DNA of 64,000 bases from Acanthopleuribacter pedis. Its GTDB lineage: Bacteria > Acidobacteriota > Holophagae > Acanthopleuribacterales > Acanthopleuribacteraceae. The stretch lies in assembly GCF_017377855.1 (NCBI RefSeq), contig NZ_JAFREP010000006.1:248001-312000 (forward strand), read 5' to 3'. The position numbers were made by a program, and so were the translations under genes. Below, piece after piece: positions 34,438 to 43,507 of the stretch. Positions within the stretch are counted from its first letter, which is position 1. The number at the start of each line of letters is the position of its first letter. The notes under the pieces were generated by a model. The model saw only the letters and a list, made by a program, of their open reading frames with translations. It ran no database searches and had not been told where the DNA came from.

Positions 34438-35274
34438 ATGGCACATCGTGCGTTTTTCGCATCCGAGGGTTACTTCGAGCAAGATGTAGCGCGGCGAAAA
34501 AAGAGTGTAGCCGAATTTGAGGCGTCGGTGCGCGAGGCGGAGGAAAACAACGGCGACACCGCCTTGTACCTCTATCCGCTGTTCATCCGCCGTTATAAAT
34601 TGGCGGTTTCGTTGTATTCAGCCGGCGGAAACCTGGACGAGGTCAAACAGTTGTTTGCCGAGTGTCTCAAAGCGTTGTGCGCCTACCAACAGAGTCCCGG
34701 TTTTCAACCGCTTGACTTAAACGATTTAGAACAATATACCTATGCCGTTGAGATCCTTGCTTTAGGGCTTTTGTTCGACGTACCGCGCGAATGGTTCGAA
34801 GCCGTGGTTAAGGTGGTTGAGGCCGCCCCGGCCGGCAAAACACCGCCTCGTGACTTTGTGTTGGATTTCCTGATTTCCTGCTGGGACGCCGGCCGCGAGC
34901 CGGTCGAAACCCTGCTCCATCCCGAGCCCTACGAAGCCCTTAAAGATGTTTGCCAGGTTGAAAACGACGATGACCGCCTTTTGGCCGTGCTGCGGTTTTT
35001 GGATCGCTACCGCGAGGGCACTGAGTCCTTGCCTTGGAGCCAATCCCACATGGATAACGACGGCCAATATTTCGGCTTTTGGTCCTTTGCCCTGGCCGCG
35101 GTGGTCCACGAACTGGGTTTCAGCGATGAAGCTTTTGCGATGAACATGCTGTACCCCGGCGACCTGGCCGGCCACCGCGATCCCGATTTGGGTGTCCAGG
35201 TGGAACCCCCGGAAATCACCCCCCCGGAGATCGCCAAACCCTCGATGGAACTCGGCGTTTCCCTTGAGGATTAG
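34438..35274 (+). CDS. PoNi-family (DUF1911) immunity-like protein
   Basis: 278 residues, GGGAGG before the ATG. The C-terminal part GQYFGFWSFALAAVVHELGF followed by YPGDLAGH matches the DUF1911 signature (Y-W-S-F-E-A-A-A-x-x-x-x-x...YPxDL), and the helical N-terminal half with ARRKKSVAEFE fits the DUF1910/PoNi layout. PoNi proteins neutralise PoNe-class DNase toxins delivered by several secretion systems. No PoNe toxin is recognisable beside it, so it may be an orphan immunity gene protecting against kin or competitors. It is divergent from vgrG. Confidence 0.75.
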   Translation: MAHRAFFASEGYFEQDVARRKKSVAEFEASVREAEENNGDTALYLYPLFIRRYKLAVSLYSAGGNLDEVKQLFAECLKALCAYQQSPGFQPLDLNDLEQYTYAVEILALGLLFDVPREWFEAVVKVVEAAPAGKTPPRDFVLDFLISCWDAGREPVETLLHPEPYEALKDVCQVENDDDRLLAVLRFLDRYREGTESLPWSQSHMDNDGQYFGFWSFALAAVVHELGFSDEAFAMNMLYPGDLAGHRDPDLGVQVEPPEITPPEIAKPSMELGVSLED

Positions 35275-35375
35275 GCCGGCCTAAGCACGCGCTTGGGTCG
35301 CCGCCGTTCTCTTTTTGGTTGGGCTCAGGTATTTTTGAGCAAAGCCTTTTTGAATACGCCTTTGGGAGGTGCCGC

Positions 35376-35912
35376 GTGGAACTGGACTTGGTGTGGATTT
35401 ACCGACGCGTCGGTGTCAACGAACGCTTGGCGGCAGAGAAGGCGCACCTTGCCGGCCGCTTGTTGACCAATTGGAATTGTCCCCACGGGTTCCACCCAAA
35501 ACACTGCAAGAAAACGCCGTTGAAGAAAGCGCCAAAGCAGTGGGCACGCGATCAGGGATGGCCGACGCCTTTGCTGGGTTTTGAAAAGCAGTTCCTTGAA
35601 ACCTTACTGTCGGACGACGACCACTTTCGGCTTGGCTTGGATAAGGGCGGCGTGGAACTCTTTGTGCCTATCAAAGAATGGGTGGTGCCCGACAAGGACG
35701 TCGCCACATGGGAACGGGAAAACAAGGACCCCAAAAATTGGGATGCTTTGGCTGGGAATTTTCGGGTGTTGTGCCAAATCCTCAATCACGGCGTGCCTGT
35801 CGTGGTTGCGGGCCGGACCTACACCAGCAGCGGAACCTTTTACCGTGATTTTGTGATGAAAGGGTATCGCAACCTAGAAGAGGGTGCCGACCTGTTTATT
35901 TTGGCGCCTTAA
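35376..35912 (+). CDS. protein of unknown function next to the PoNi-family gene
   Basis: 178 residues from a GTG with GGGAGG upstream; an in-frame extension to 35319 lacks a ribosome-binding site. It has no signal peptide or membrane segment. It is rich in Trp and Lys (NWNCPHGFHPKHCKKT, KKAPKQWARDQGWPTP), has a possible metal-binding CPHGFHPKHC cluster, and ends in FILAP. I do not recognise the family. Being 101 bases after the PoNi-family gene on the same strand, it may belong to the same defence/competition unit. It overlaps the AraC gene by four bases at the 3' end. Confidence 0.6.
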   Translation: MELDLVWIYRRVGVNERLAAEKAHLAGRLLTNWNCPHGFHPKHCKKTPLKKAPKQWARDQGWPTPLLGFEKQFLETLLSDDDHFRLGLDKGGVELFVPIKEWVVPDKDVATWERENKDPKNWDALAGNFRVLCQILNHGVPVVVAGRTYTSSGTFYRDFVMKGYRNLEEGADLFILAP

Positions 35913-36727
35913 TCCCGCGGGTGTTGGTTTCGGCGTAGGTAGGCGGTCGGCGTGTGCCCGGTAAGCGCCTTAAAATCTTTGATGAAATGGGCCTGATCGC
36001 TGTAACCCAGTGTGTAGGCCAAATCGGTCCAATTGGGGGGCGCGGTTTCGCATTGGGCCAAGGCCTCGTGGAGGCGGTACTTTTTAATGACCCACTTGGG
36101 ACCGATACCCACGAATTTTTGAAACAAACGTTGCAGTCGGCGTTTGGAGACAGCGAAATGGTCGGCGATTTGGTCGACCTTGGTTACCTCGGGATGGGCG
36201 GCGATCCAGTGAGTGATTTCCGTTGCGAGGCGCACCTCATCGGTGACCCCCGCCCGGTCGGGCTGTTGCGCCTTGAGGAAGCGTTCCAAATGGTGGACTT
36301 GTTCCGCGTGGGTGGCGCCGGAAAGCACAGCGTTTTCTAGGTCGTTGAAGGCGGCGCCGAACAGGTGCGCGGGGGGCAGCGTTTGGTCGGTTAGGGAGGT
36401 GATCGGTTTCTTAAGAAACGGATAAAAACCGCCGGGATGGAATTTGACCCCGATGACACGGCCCTCACCCTCCAAAATCCGGGTGTAGCGACGGGTGACC
36501 ACGCCCACGATCTCGCTCCGGCCCTGTTCAATCACCAGATGGACGTTGGGGTGGGGGATGTTTTCCTGCACTTGAGGTTCGCGCCCGCGTAAATCCCAGC
36601 CCACCAACCAATAACGTTCGATGTACGGCGCCAGTGCCGGGGAGGGCGGGATACGGGTTAAGTTGTAGTTATCGCGACCGCGCGCCAGGTGCAACACGCC
36701 GCGAATTTCCTGGTGGTTTGGGGCCAT
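35909..36727 (-). CDS. AraC-family transcriptional regulator
   Basis: 272 residues, start chosen at the ATG following GAGGTCGGC; the longer open frame upstream has no such signal. N-terminal effector domain of the DUF6597 type (LAPYIERYWLVGWDL, PHPNVHLVIEQG, GVKFHPGGFYPFL), then the two AraC helix-turn-helix motifs (VDQIADHFAVSKRRLQRLFQKFVGI and WTDLAYTLGYSDQAHFIKDF). The divergent neighbour is the DUF3224 gene 180 bases away, which is the likeliest target. The inducer is unknown. Confidence 0.9.
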   Translation of the reverse strand: MAPNHQEIRGVLHLARGRDNYNLTRIPPSPALAPYIERYWLVGWDLRGREPQVQENIPHPNVHLVIEQGRSEIVGVVTRRYTRILEGEGRVIGVKFHPGGFYPFLKKPITSLTDQTLPPAHLFGAAFNDLENAVLSGATHAEQVHHLERFLKAQQPDRAGVTDEVRLATEITHWIAAHPEVTKVDQIADHFAVSKRRLQRLFQKFVGIGPKWVIKKYRLHEALAQCETAPPNWTDLAYTLGYSDQAHFIKDFKALTGHTPTAYLRRNQHPRD

Positions 36728-36907
36728 GCCGACCTCGGTTCGTCGCGTTTTTACAATACCGGCCGATGGCCGCCGTCTTAAATTAACACGCATGCCGGGT
36801 ACCGGCACCATTTCAGGAGGTGGCGTGTGATTGTTACCGCAACATGGCTGGCAACGGCGATTTTTTTGGGTTCCGGTGTTGAGGGCGACCACCAAAGGGG
36901 AGTTTTG

Positions 36908-37300
36908 ATGGCGAAGGGTTCTTTTGAGGTGCGGTTGAAACCGCTGGAATGTTCGATGACGGGTGAAGCAGGCGTGGTGTTGGGTCGGATGGGTTTTGAC
37001 AAAACCTTTTCCGGCGACCTAGAAGGGGTTGGTGTCGGCGAAATGCTAAGCGCGCGAACCTCGGTAAAGTCCTCGGCGGCATATGTGGCGATGGAACAGA
37101 TTAGCGGTCGCCTCGACGGGAAAAGCGGTAGTTTTGTGGTGCAGCATGCCGCCACCATGCACGAGGGTGAACAGCGGCAGACACTGGAGGTGGTGCCCAA
37201 CTCCGGGTCGGGGGAACTCGCCGGAATCGAGGGCACGATGAAAATCATCATCAAGGACGGCCTTCACTTCTACGAAATGCACTACCGACTCCCCCAGTGA
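36908..37300 (+). CDS. DUF3224 family protein
   Basis: 130 residues from the ATG at 36908 with GGGGAG upstream; a GTG at 36827 with GGAGG would add 27 residues. The DUF3224 pattern is complete: AKGSFEVRLKPLE, LGRMGFDKTFSGDLEG, SAAYVAMEQISGRLDGKSGSF, VQHAATM and VVPNSGSGELAGIEGTM. Members fold as an allene-oxide-cyclase-like beta barrel; their biochemical role is not known. It is divergent from an AraC regulator, which is a common neighbourhood for this family. Confidence 0.88.
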   Translation: MAKGSFEVRLKPLECSMTGEAGVVLGRMGFDKTFSGDLEGVGVGEMLSARTSVKSSAAYVAMEQISGRLDGKSGSFVVQHAATMHEGEQRQTLEVVPNSGSGELAGIEGTMKIIIKDGLHFYEMHYRLPQ

Positions 37301-37563
37301 TGGGTCCGGGTCTCGACGGTTGGGCGCCTTTTCTCCGTCGAGATCCTTGACGCGGCTTGAACTTTCGGGGTTGTGCGCTTTTATCTGGTGTGAATTGAGG
37401 ATAACTGAAGAGGGTTCGGTTGTTGATTAAGTGGTTCTAATAGAGGTGGTTAGTTCGAAGTTAGAAATGATAATCGGCCGCGCTTTTTCTGCTGCAACGC
37501 CGGGTGATTTCATGTAATTTAGCTGAGGATTTATACAAAAATTGCAGGTGTTGAGGTAAGGCC

Positions 37564-38154
37564 ATGCCTGTGCATTACGGTTACCTTGAAGAAACCATGC
37601 TTGGCTCTTCAAGCACTCAGTTAAGCGAACTAATTTCGCGCACCTTGGGCTCACCCGAATATCGAGAACCCTGGAGTTCCGAAAAGTTAGCCAAGCGATT
37701 GCTTCTTTCGATTCGTTCCGGCGTGGTTGTTCTGGCTTTTAGCGCCGACGGCCGCATCATCGGGGCCGCCCTGGGTTTCCCGACGGCCTTGCTCGATTTG
37801 GCATTGCCTTTTTCTCGGTTTTGGCCCCACCTAAAGGCCGAAGATGCGTTTTATTGCGCCGGGCTTTTTGTCTCACCCTTCATGCAGTCCCAAGGGATCG
37901 GCACCGAATTGGTGCGTCGGCGACAATCCTTTTTCTTTCGCAAGGGGTTTGCTTCATTCGTGGGGATGACCAATACCACGGGTGGTCAGTTGGCGTTATA
38001 CCGAAGACTTGGTTACCAAATTGGGTCCACGGCGATTCAGGATCCCAGTCTAAGGAACCCGAAATTTGTGTTTAGTGGCAAAACCCAGGACCTTCACGCG
38101 GATCTGGTTCCCCCACCCATCCCGTTACCGCCGGCTTGCACGTTGCCTGGATAA
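37564..38154 (+). CDS. GNAT-family N-acetyltransferase
   Basis: 196 residues with TTGAGGTAAGG before the ATG. The acetyl-CoA-binding signature appears as AGLFVSPFMQSQGIGTELVRRRQSF (Q-x-x-G-I-G), followed by FVGMTNTTGGQLALYRRLGYQI, the usual strand 5 and helix 4. The acceptor substrate cannot be inferred. It stands alone between an intergenic gap and the convergent Ser/Thr kinase gene; the stops are 23 bases apart. Confidence 0.85.
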   Translation: MPVHYGYLEETMLGSSSTQLSELISRTLGSPEYREPWSSEKLAKRLLLSIRSGVVVLAFSADGRIIGAALGFPTALLDLALPFSRFWPHLKAEDAFYCAGLFVSPFMQSQGIGTELVRRRQSFFFRKGFASFVGMTNTTGGQLALYRRLGYQIGSTAIQDPSLRNPKFVFSGKTQDLHADLVPPPIPLPPACTLPG

Positions 38155-38177
38155 ACCTTTCTAAATAAGGTGCTTAA

Positions 38178-40775
38178 TTACGGCTGTGGTTTGTCTTCTT
38201 GCGGGATCCACGCTTTGGTTACCGCGCGGGCCTCATCGTGTTTGCCCGCGCGTTTGAGGATGCCCACGAGGGTTTTCGCGACTTCCACCACATTTTTGGC
38301 GTCCCTCCCCAAGCGGGCACTCATTTTCGCCAAAATCTCTCGCGCCAAGCGCTCCGCCTTTTCCGTTTCACCGCCTGCACCCAACATGTAGGCCAAGTTG
38401 TTGCCGCTGTTGAGGGTGCTGGGATGGTCCGGGCCGAGCAATTTTATTTTTTGACGGTAAATTTGCTCTTGAAGGCGGGCCGCCTCCCCGTGCCGTTTTT
38501 GATACCAAAGCGCCAAACACAGGTTGTTTTTGGTACCCAGCACCAAGCTGTGGTCTTCGCCGACCCGTTTGATTTGGCGTGGCAAGAGCCCGCGGTACAA
38601 GGCCTCGGCCTCCGCATACCGTTTCAAACCCAGCAGCGAACGCCCCAATTGCGCGGTGGAATTCAGGTTGCGCGGATGATCTTCGCCCAAAACCTGCGCC
38701 CCGCGCAGCACCACCTCGGCCAGGAGGTCGTGGGCCTCGTCGTGACGGTTTTGTCTGGCCAGATTACGGCCGAGGTTGTGCATCGAAACCAGTGTTTTGG
38801 GATGATCGCTGCCGAATTGCTTGGTTCTCAGTGCAAGGATGTTGCGGTGAATCTCTTCCGCTTCCCCGTGGCGTCCCAAGTCGGTCAACAGTACCGCTTG
38901 GCTGTCCATGGCGTTTTGGGTAGCTTCGTTTTCGGCCCCCAACACCTCGGTACGCAGGGTGACGACCTGGACCATTTTGGCCAAGGCTTCTTGTGGGTTG
39001 CCGCTCGCGTGGCGGTCCAGCGCAAGTTCCGACAAGGCGCGGAGCGCCAGGGGATGGCGCGCACCCTGGCCGTCGACCAGTTGCTTGTAAAGGGCACGGT
39101 GAACGGCTTCCGCGGCGGCGGGGTTGCCGGTGACGCGATCCAGGTTGGCCAACAACAATTGACTTTCGAGGCTGTCCAAGTGGTCCGCGCCCAGGGCGTT
39201 GGATCGGATCCGCTGTGCGTTTTCCAAGCAGGCGCGTGCCGGTTCGAATTGGCCGAGCTTGGTATAACTCCGGCCCATCACATGGTACACATGAGCTTGG
39301 GTGAGGGGATCGATGGAATCCTCCTCGCGCAGGCGAACCCGGAAGCTGTCCAACAAATCGAGCAAACGGGTTTCATAACCCCGTTCCCCCGGCTCGACCG
39401 AGGTCAAAAAATCTTCCAACAAGGCCAGCGAATGTTTGGCCCGTGTTGCTTCCTGCACGGCGGTTGCTTGGCTTTGACGGGCTTGCACCAATCCGTTGAC
39501 GGCCATGGCGGTGCCGGCGACCAGCGCCGCCATCACCGCGCCGGTTGTGGCGAAGAGGACGCGGTTGCGTTGCAGCCATTTGCGCACACGGTAAGCGCGG
39601 CTGTCGGGCGCGGCCTCGATGGGACGGAAGCCGCGGAAGGCGTGGATGTCGGCCAGCAAATCGCTGACGCCGGCGTAGCGTTGATCGCGGTTCTTGGCCA
39701 GGGCTTTTGCGATGATCCAGTCGATATCCTGTTTCAAATAAGCGATTAACGCGCGGGGTTGGGTGCCGCGGCGGCGTGCCGCCTCGCGCTGTTTGTCGCG
39801 CTGCCAACCGGCCAGGCGTGTGCTTGCCGGCGGCGCGGCCTGCTCGCGAATCAACACCAAGGCTTCTTGCCACGGTTGTTGTCTTAGTGTCGCCACCGGA
39901 ATCGGCAAACTTCCCGTCATCAGCTCAAACAGAATCACGCCCAGGCTGTAAATGTCGGCGCGCACGTCGATGTCCTGGTTCTGGTGTTGCGTTTGTTCGG
40001 GGCTCATGTAACCCAGGGTTCCAATGGCAGAGCCCACCATGGTTTCCGGGTTTTGGTTATGAGGTGAAGCGGCCTCGGGCGGCATGGGCGTCAACAGTGA
40101 TTTGGCAATGCCGAAATCAATGATTTTGGGGACCACCACGTCCTCGGTCTGCTGGACCAGAATGTTGGCGGGTTTGAGGTCGCGGTGAATGGCGCCTTTT
40201 TGGTGGGAGTAGCGCACCGCCTCGCAGATCTGCACAAAAAGGTCGAGGCGTCGTCCCGGCGTGAATTGGTGTTCGTCACAAAAGGCCGTTAAGCTTTCGC
40301 CCTGAATGTACTCCATGGCGAAGTAGGGCCGGCCGCTCGCGGTTACGCCGGCGTCGTAGAGCTGCGCGATGTAGGGATGGCTCATGTTGGCCAGCATCTG
40401 TTTTTCCTGGTTAAACCGCTTCAAAACCAGATGGGTATTCATGCCGGGTTTAATGATTTTCAGCGCGACCCGGCGTTCGACCGGTTCGGTTTGGTCGGCC
40501 AAATAAACCACGCCACAACCGCCTTCGCCCAGCAAGGCCCCGATCTGGTAGGGGCCCACGCGGCGGTCGTCCTCGCCGACGGCGGGGTTGGTTTTGGCCA
40601 GTAAGAAATCCTGTTCCGCCGCATTGGCGTCGGAGCGCAACATGGCGCACACGGCTCGGAGCATCTTGGGGTCGTCGCCGCAGAGGCGGTTGACTGCCTT
40701 GGCTTGTTCATCCTTGGGCAAGTCGCAGACCTGTTGGAACACCGCGTCAATGCGCTCGAATTGATCCCAATCCAT
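38178..40775 (-). CDS. Ser/Thr protein kinase with transmembrane helix and TPR repeats
   Basis: 865 residues. Kinase domain about 75-345 with all key motifs: GEGGCGVV glycine loop, VALKIIKPG lysine, HRDLKPANIL catalytic loop, IIDFGIAK and GTLGYMSPEQ. One transmembrane helix (about 405-430) follows and then tetratricopeptide repeats of the Kinesin-light-chain type (recurring GADHLDSL, LGxDHPxTLNSxxNL) to the end. The N-terminal QVCDLPKDEQAKAVNRLCGDD segment is common in Acidobacteria and Planctomycetes kinases. It begins six bases after the ECF sigma gene, so the pair is co-transcribed; the kinase probably controls, or is controlled with, that sigma factor. Confidence 0.95.
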   Translation of the reverse strand: MDWDQFERIDAVFQQVCDLPKDEQAKAVNRLCGDDPKMLRAVCAMLRSDANAAEQDFLLAKTNPAVGEDDRRVGPYQIGALLGEGGCGVVYLADQTEPVERRVALKIIKPGMNTHLVLKRFNQEKQMLANMSHPYIAQLYDAGVTASGRPYFAMEYIQGESLTAFCDEHQFTPGRRLDLFVQICEAVRYSHQKGAIHRDLKPANILVQQTEDVVVPKIIDFGIAKSLLTPMPPEAASPHNQNPETMVGSAIGTLGYMSPEQTQHQNQDIDVRADIYSLGVILFELMTGSLPIPVATLRQQPWQEALVLIREQAAPPASTRLAGWQRDKQREAARRRGTQPRALIAYLKQDIDWIIAKALAKNRDQRYAGVSDLLADIHAFRGFRPIEAAPDSRAYRVRKWLQRNRVLFATTGAVMAALVAGTAMAVNGLVQARQSQATAVQEATRAKHSLALLEDFLTSVEPGERGYETRLLDLLDSFRVRLREEDSIDPLTQAHVYHVMGRSYTKLGQFEPARACLENAQRIRSNALGADHLDSLESQLLLANLDRVTGNPAAAEAVHRALYKQLVDGQGARHPLALRALSELALDRHASGNPQEALAKMVQVVTLRTEVLGAENEATQNAMDSQAVLLTDLGRHGEAEEIHRNILALRTKQFGSDHPKTLVSMHNLGRNLARQNRHDEAHDLLAEVVLRGAQVLGEDHPRNLNSTAQLGRSLLGLKRYAEAEALYRGLLPRQIKRVGEDHSLVLGTKNNLCLALWYQKRHGEAARLQEQIYRQKIKLLGPDHPSTLNSGNNLAYMLGAGGETEKAERLAREILAKMSARLGRDAKNVVEVAKTLVGILKRAGKHDEARAVTKAWIPQEDKPQP

Positions 40776-40781
40776 GGTGGG

Positions 40782-41369
40782 TTAGCTCAGGGCTTGGAAG
40801 AGCCAAGCACGGGCGGCGCGCCATTCGCGGCGGACCGTGGGGGCGGAGACCTTGAGCACCTCGGCCACCTCTTCCTCGGTGAGCCCGCCGTACACGCGCA
40901 TTTCGACGATTTTGCCTTTGCGCGGGTCTTTTTCGCTGAGTTTTTGCAGCACGTCTTCGAGGGCCAGCACATCCACCTCGGGCGAGGGGAGCAGATCGTG
41001 CGCTTCATCGAAGGTGAGGTTGACCTCGCCGCCGCCGCGTTTCTGGGCTTTGCGGTTGCGCGCGTGGTTCAGCAAAATGCGGCGCATCACGGTGGCCGTG
41101 ACGGCAAAAAAATGGGCGCGATCCTGCCAACGCATGCGGTCGTGTTCCACCATTTTAAAATAGGCCTCGTGGACAAGCGCGGTGGCGGAGAGGGTGTGGT
41201 TGGCGCGTTCATTGCGCAAGAAGTTGCGCGACATGGCTTTAAGCCGGGTGTAAACCAGGGGCAGCAGCTCGTCGAAGGCCTGCTGATCGCCTTGCTGCCA
41301 GGATTCGAGGAGTTGGGTGATGGCTTCGTCGTTCGGGGGGGAGGCGGACACGGCAAACCTACTTGTCAT
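40782..41369 (-). CDS. ECF-type sigma factor (TIGR02999-like)
   Basis: 195 residues. Sigma region 2 appears as FDELLPLVYTRLKAMSRNFLRN and ALVHEAYFKM, and region 4 as RGKIVEMRVYGGLTEEEVAEVLKVSAPTVRREW (within the stretch 130-185). The TLSATALVHEAY motif is typical of the TIGR02999 group, which is expanded in Acidobacteria and Planctomycetes and lacks a classical anti-sigma factor. Regulation is probably by phosphorylation through the kinase encoded downstream in the same operon. Confidence 0.93.
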   Translation of the reverse strand: MTSRFAVSASPPNDEAITQLLESWQQGDQQAFDELLPLVYTRLKAMSRNFLRNERANHTLSATALVHEAYFKMVEHDRMRWQDRAHFFAVTATVMRRILLNHARNRKAQKRGGGEVNLTFDEAHDLLPSPEVDVLALEDVLQKLSEKDPRKGKIVEMRVYGGLTEEEVAEVLKVSAPTVRREWRAARAWLFQALS

Positions 41370-41685
41370 CGAGATGCTGTTTCAACGGGGTTTGGGCGGC
41401 GGAAAACCGGGCGCGGTTTTACCGAATTCTAACCCAGGCGGCGGGCGAACACCATGGTCCGAAAGCCGACCTTTATCGCTGCTTATCGCTGATTGCCCTT
41501 GCGTGTGCGCCGTGTTTAGTGAAAAATACGGTTTTTTAGCGGGATCATGATCGGGTTGCGCCGTTTTTGGTTCCCTACGTTAAAGAAGGTGTTCGACCGA
41601 TGTGGCCACTTCATGGTGTCCCGTTTATCTCTATTCCATGACAATCGAGGGTGGGTAAAAACCATCCCAAATTATTGAGGTTATT
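41370..41685. other. intergenic region
   Basis: About 316 bases between divergent genes, presumably with promoters of the ECF sigma gene and of the small secreted protein. No gene or repeat was seen. Confidence 0.5.
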
Positions 41686-42318
41686 ATGTTTGTTCGAATT
41701 CTTACTACTTGTGTTTTGGGGCTGTTGGTTTTGAGCCCCTGTGTCGCCCAGTTCGCCGAAACCAAGCCGCCCGTTTCGTTACCTGGATTAATCGCGGACG
41801 ATTTTGACATTACCGACGGCCATGACGGTGATGGGTCTTGGACCCGGCTTTTTTTCACTTTGCATGACGTGGCCTCGGGGGTGGGCCTTGAGGTGACACT
41901 GATTTCCCGGCGGAGGGGACCCAATCCCGATACATGGTCCTACCAGTGCCGCATCGGTGGCGCCGAATTTTTCTTTTACAGCGAACCGGGGCGCGCGGGG
42001 CGTTGGCTTCATGTGACCGATGTCATCGATCCGGGTCCGCTGGATTTGACCGTGGTCGGCGAAGATGAGCTTCAGCGCGTCGTCGGCCGTGTGTGGCGCA
42101 GGCTTGTGGCGACCTACGGGGAAAACGTAATGCTGTCCATTCAGCAGCAGTTGCCGGGTATGGCGAACAACACCCGTGAGGACTGTCTGTGGACCGGCTT
42201 AAGGATTGTCGCGCAAGCGTTTGATTTGATGCGGTGTGACGGTTCAGACTGTATCAGCAAGGCTGAGGCCCTGGATGTGTTTGGGATTGTTCCTAACGTA
42301 TGCATTGTCCACGAGTAA
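41686..42318 (+). CDS. small secreted protein of unknown function
   Basis: 210 residues, TTGAGG six bases before the ATG. A clear signal peptide (MFVRILTTCVLGLLVLSPCVAQ) precedes a mature part with no family I recognise. It contains a repeated VVGEDELQRVVGRVWRR region and four cysteines near the C-terminus (CLW, MRCDG, DCIS, NVCIV), suggesting disulfides. It stands alone and is followed by a hairpin shared with the convergent gene. Confidence 0.7.
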   Translation: MFVRILTTCVLGLLVLSPCVAQFAETKPPVSLPGLIADDFDITDGHDGDGSWTRLFFTLHDVASGVGLEVTLISRRRGPNPDTWSYQCRIGGAEFFFYSEPGRAGRWLHVTDVIDPGPLDLTVVGEDELQRVVGRVWRRLVATYGENVMLSIQQQLPGMANNTREDCLWTGLRIVAQAFDLMRCDGSDCISKAEALDVFGIVPNVCIVHE

Positions 42319-42345
42319 TTCTTGCCCTTTTATAATGTAAAGGAG

Positions 42346-42374
42346 ATCCTGGGAAGCTGGAAGTTTCCCGGGAT
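42346..42374. terminator. hairpin between convergent genes
   Basis: Arms ATCCTGGGAA and TTCCCGGGAT pair (one G-T) around GCTGGAAGT. It lies between the stops of two convergent genes and could serve both; only a weak T-stretch follows, so its efficiency is uncertain. Confidence 0.4.
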
Positions 42375-42378
42375 TCGT

Positions 42379-42849
42379 TTAGCCCGCGAGCCTGTTTCGC
42401 AGCGCGGCGATGCCCATGGGCAAACTATCGAAGCGCGGTAAACCGAATCGTTCAGCAACCAGGGCGACATTGCCGTGGCGCCAATAGGCGGGGGGACAGA
42501 CGAGGGTGAGCGAGCCGCGGCGGGCGTGGAGGCCCAGCTCCAGCAAGGTGATCGGGGCTTTGCCGGCTGCCGTAAATACCATCAAGATGTGGTCGGCCGC
42601 CTCCAGCGCGTCCAGTTCCCAGGTGACCTGTTCGCGGAAACGCGGGTCCGCCGCGCTGTTGCGCCAGGTGTGATCCCAATCATCGCGGCGGGGATTCAGC
42701 AAGGTGATGGGGAGATCGGCGAGTTCGCGACAGACTTGGGCTTGCCAGTTTTCCGCCGCACCGTTGTCGATGGCGCCCGCGAGAAAGACGCGCGGTTGCG
42801 GTGAAGCCGCAAAAGGCGCCGGGGATTGGATGATGGTCGCCACGATCAC
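42379..42849 (-). CDS. nucleoside 2-deoxyribosyltransferase-like protein
   Basis: About 156 residues with a GTG start directly abutting the NADAR stop; a GTG two codons later has a better placed AGGTAGG. The Nuc_deoxyrib_tr_3 pattern is present: RVFLAGAIDNG, ENWQ, LLNPRRDDWDHTW, EQVTWELDALEAADHILMVF and TLLELGLHAR with Glu104 as the likely nucleophile. The family cleaves or transfers the N-glycosidic bond of (deoxy)nucleosides or nucleotides. Coupling with a NADAR glycosidase suggests a joint role in base/sugar salvage or damage reversal. Confidence 0.85.
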   Translation of the reverse strand: MIVATIIQSPAPFAASPQPRVFLAGAIDNGAAENWQAQVCRELADLPITLLNPRRDDWDHTWRNSAADPRFREQVTWELDALEAADHILMVFTAAGKAPITLLELGLHARRGSLTLVCPPAYWRHGNVALVAERFGLPRFDSLPMGIAALRNRLAG

Positions 42850-43425
42850 CTACCTGCTTTGCGAAGCCTGGCTTTGCAGTTGGTGCCGGACCGCGTGCAA
42901 GGCAAATCCCAGCAGGTTCAGGCCCTGCCATTGGAAGGGATCGGCGGCGGCGGGGTGGTCCTCGGCCAAACCAATGCCCCAAATACGGTCTTGGGGGCTG
43001 GCTTCCACCAGGATTTGATCGCCGGTACCGAGAATGAAATCGGTCAACTCGGGGCGGGCGCGAAACTTGGCCAGGTTACCGCGCACCACGATGTCAAAAC
43101 GGTGTTTTTCCCAAATCGCGGGATCGAAGTTCTTCACCTTGCGGCCCAAGGCTTTGGCTTTGCGGGGATCGGACCCTTCAATAACTTGTGCCTGAATGTC
43201 GCTGTCGCCGAACAACCGCGCCTTTTCGGCCATCATGAAGTGTTCGGCCGATGCGTAGGTAACGCCTTCGGCCTCAAAGGGTTCCCGCCACCATTGGCTA
43301 AAGCAGTTTTTGGAGACGGTGCCCTTTTTGCCTTTGCTGCCGCTCCAGAAAAACAGGTAACGGGGCGAGGCGCCTTGTTGAATCTGTTGTTTTAAGCTGT
43401 CCCAATCGAGGATGGGTGGTTGCAT
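42850..43425 (-). CDS. NADAR-family N-glycosidase (YbiA-like)
   Basis: 191 residues with AGGAGG before the ATG. The NADAR signature is clear: CFSQWWREPFEAEGVTYASAEHFMMAEKA with the likely catalytic Glu61, the DPRKAKALGRKVKNF segment, Trp105 (IWEKHRFDIVVRGNLAKF) and the terminal DRIWGIGLAEDHP with Trp149. Known members remove riboflavin-pathway intermediates (YbiA) or reverse ADP-ribosylation of guanine bases. Which activity applies here cannot be told. It forms a two-gene unit with the downstream deoxyribosyltransferase-like gene. Confidence 0.9.
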   Translation of the reverse strand: MQPPILDWDSLKQQIQQGASPRYLFFWSGSKGKKGTVSKNCFSQWWREPFEAEGVTYASAEHFMMAEKARLFGDSDIQAQVIEGSDPRKAKALGRKVKNFDPAIWEKHRFDIVVRGNLAKFRARPELTDFILGTGDQILVEASPQDRIWGIGLAEDHPAAADPFQWQGLNLLGFALHAVRHQLQSQASQSR

Positions 43426-43507
43426 AGGAACCTCCTGGCCGGTGGGCCGACGTCGGTAACCCTAGCATGCTTTGTGTGAAAGTTACAATAAGAAGTTTGT
43501 GTGCTAT

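Noticed and set aside
38199..39749. 516-codon frame antisense to the Ser/Thr kinase-TPR gene
   Set aside because: Shadow of the TPR region; no family features.
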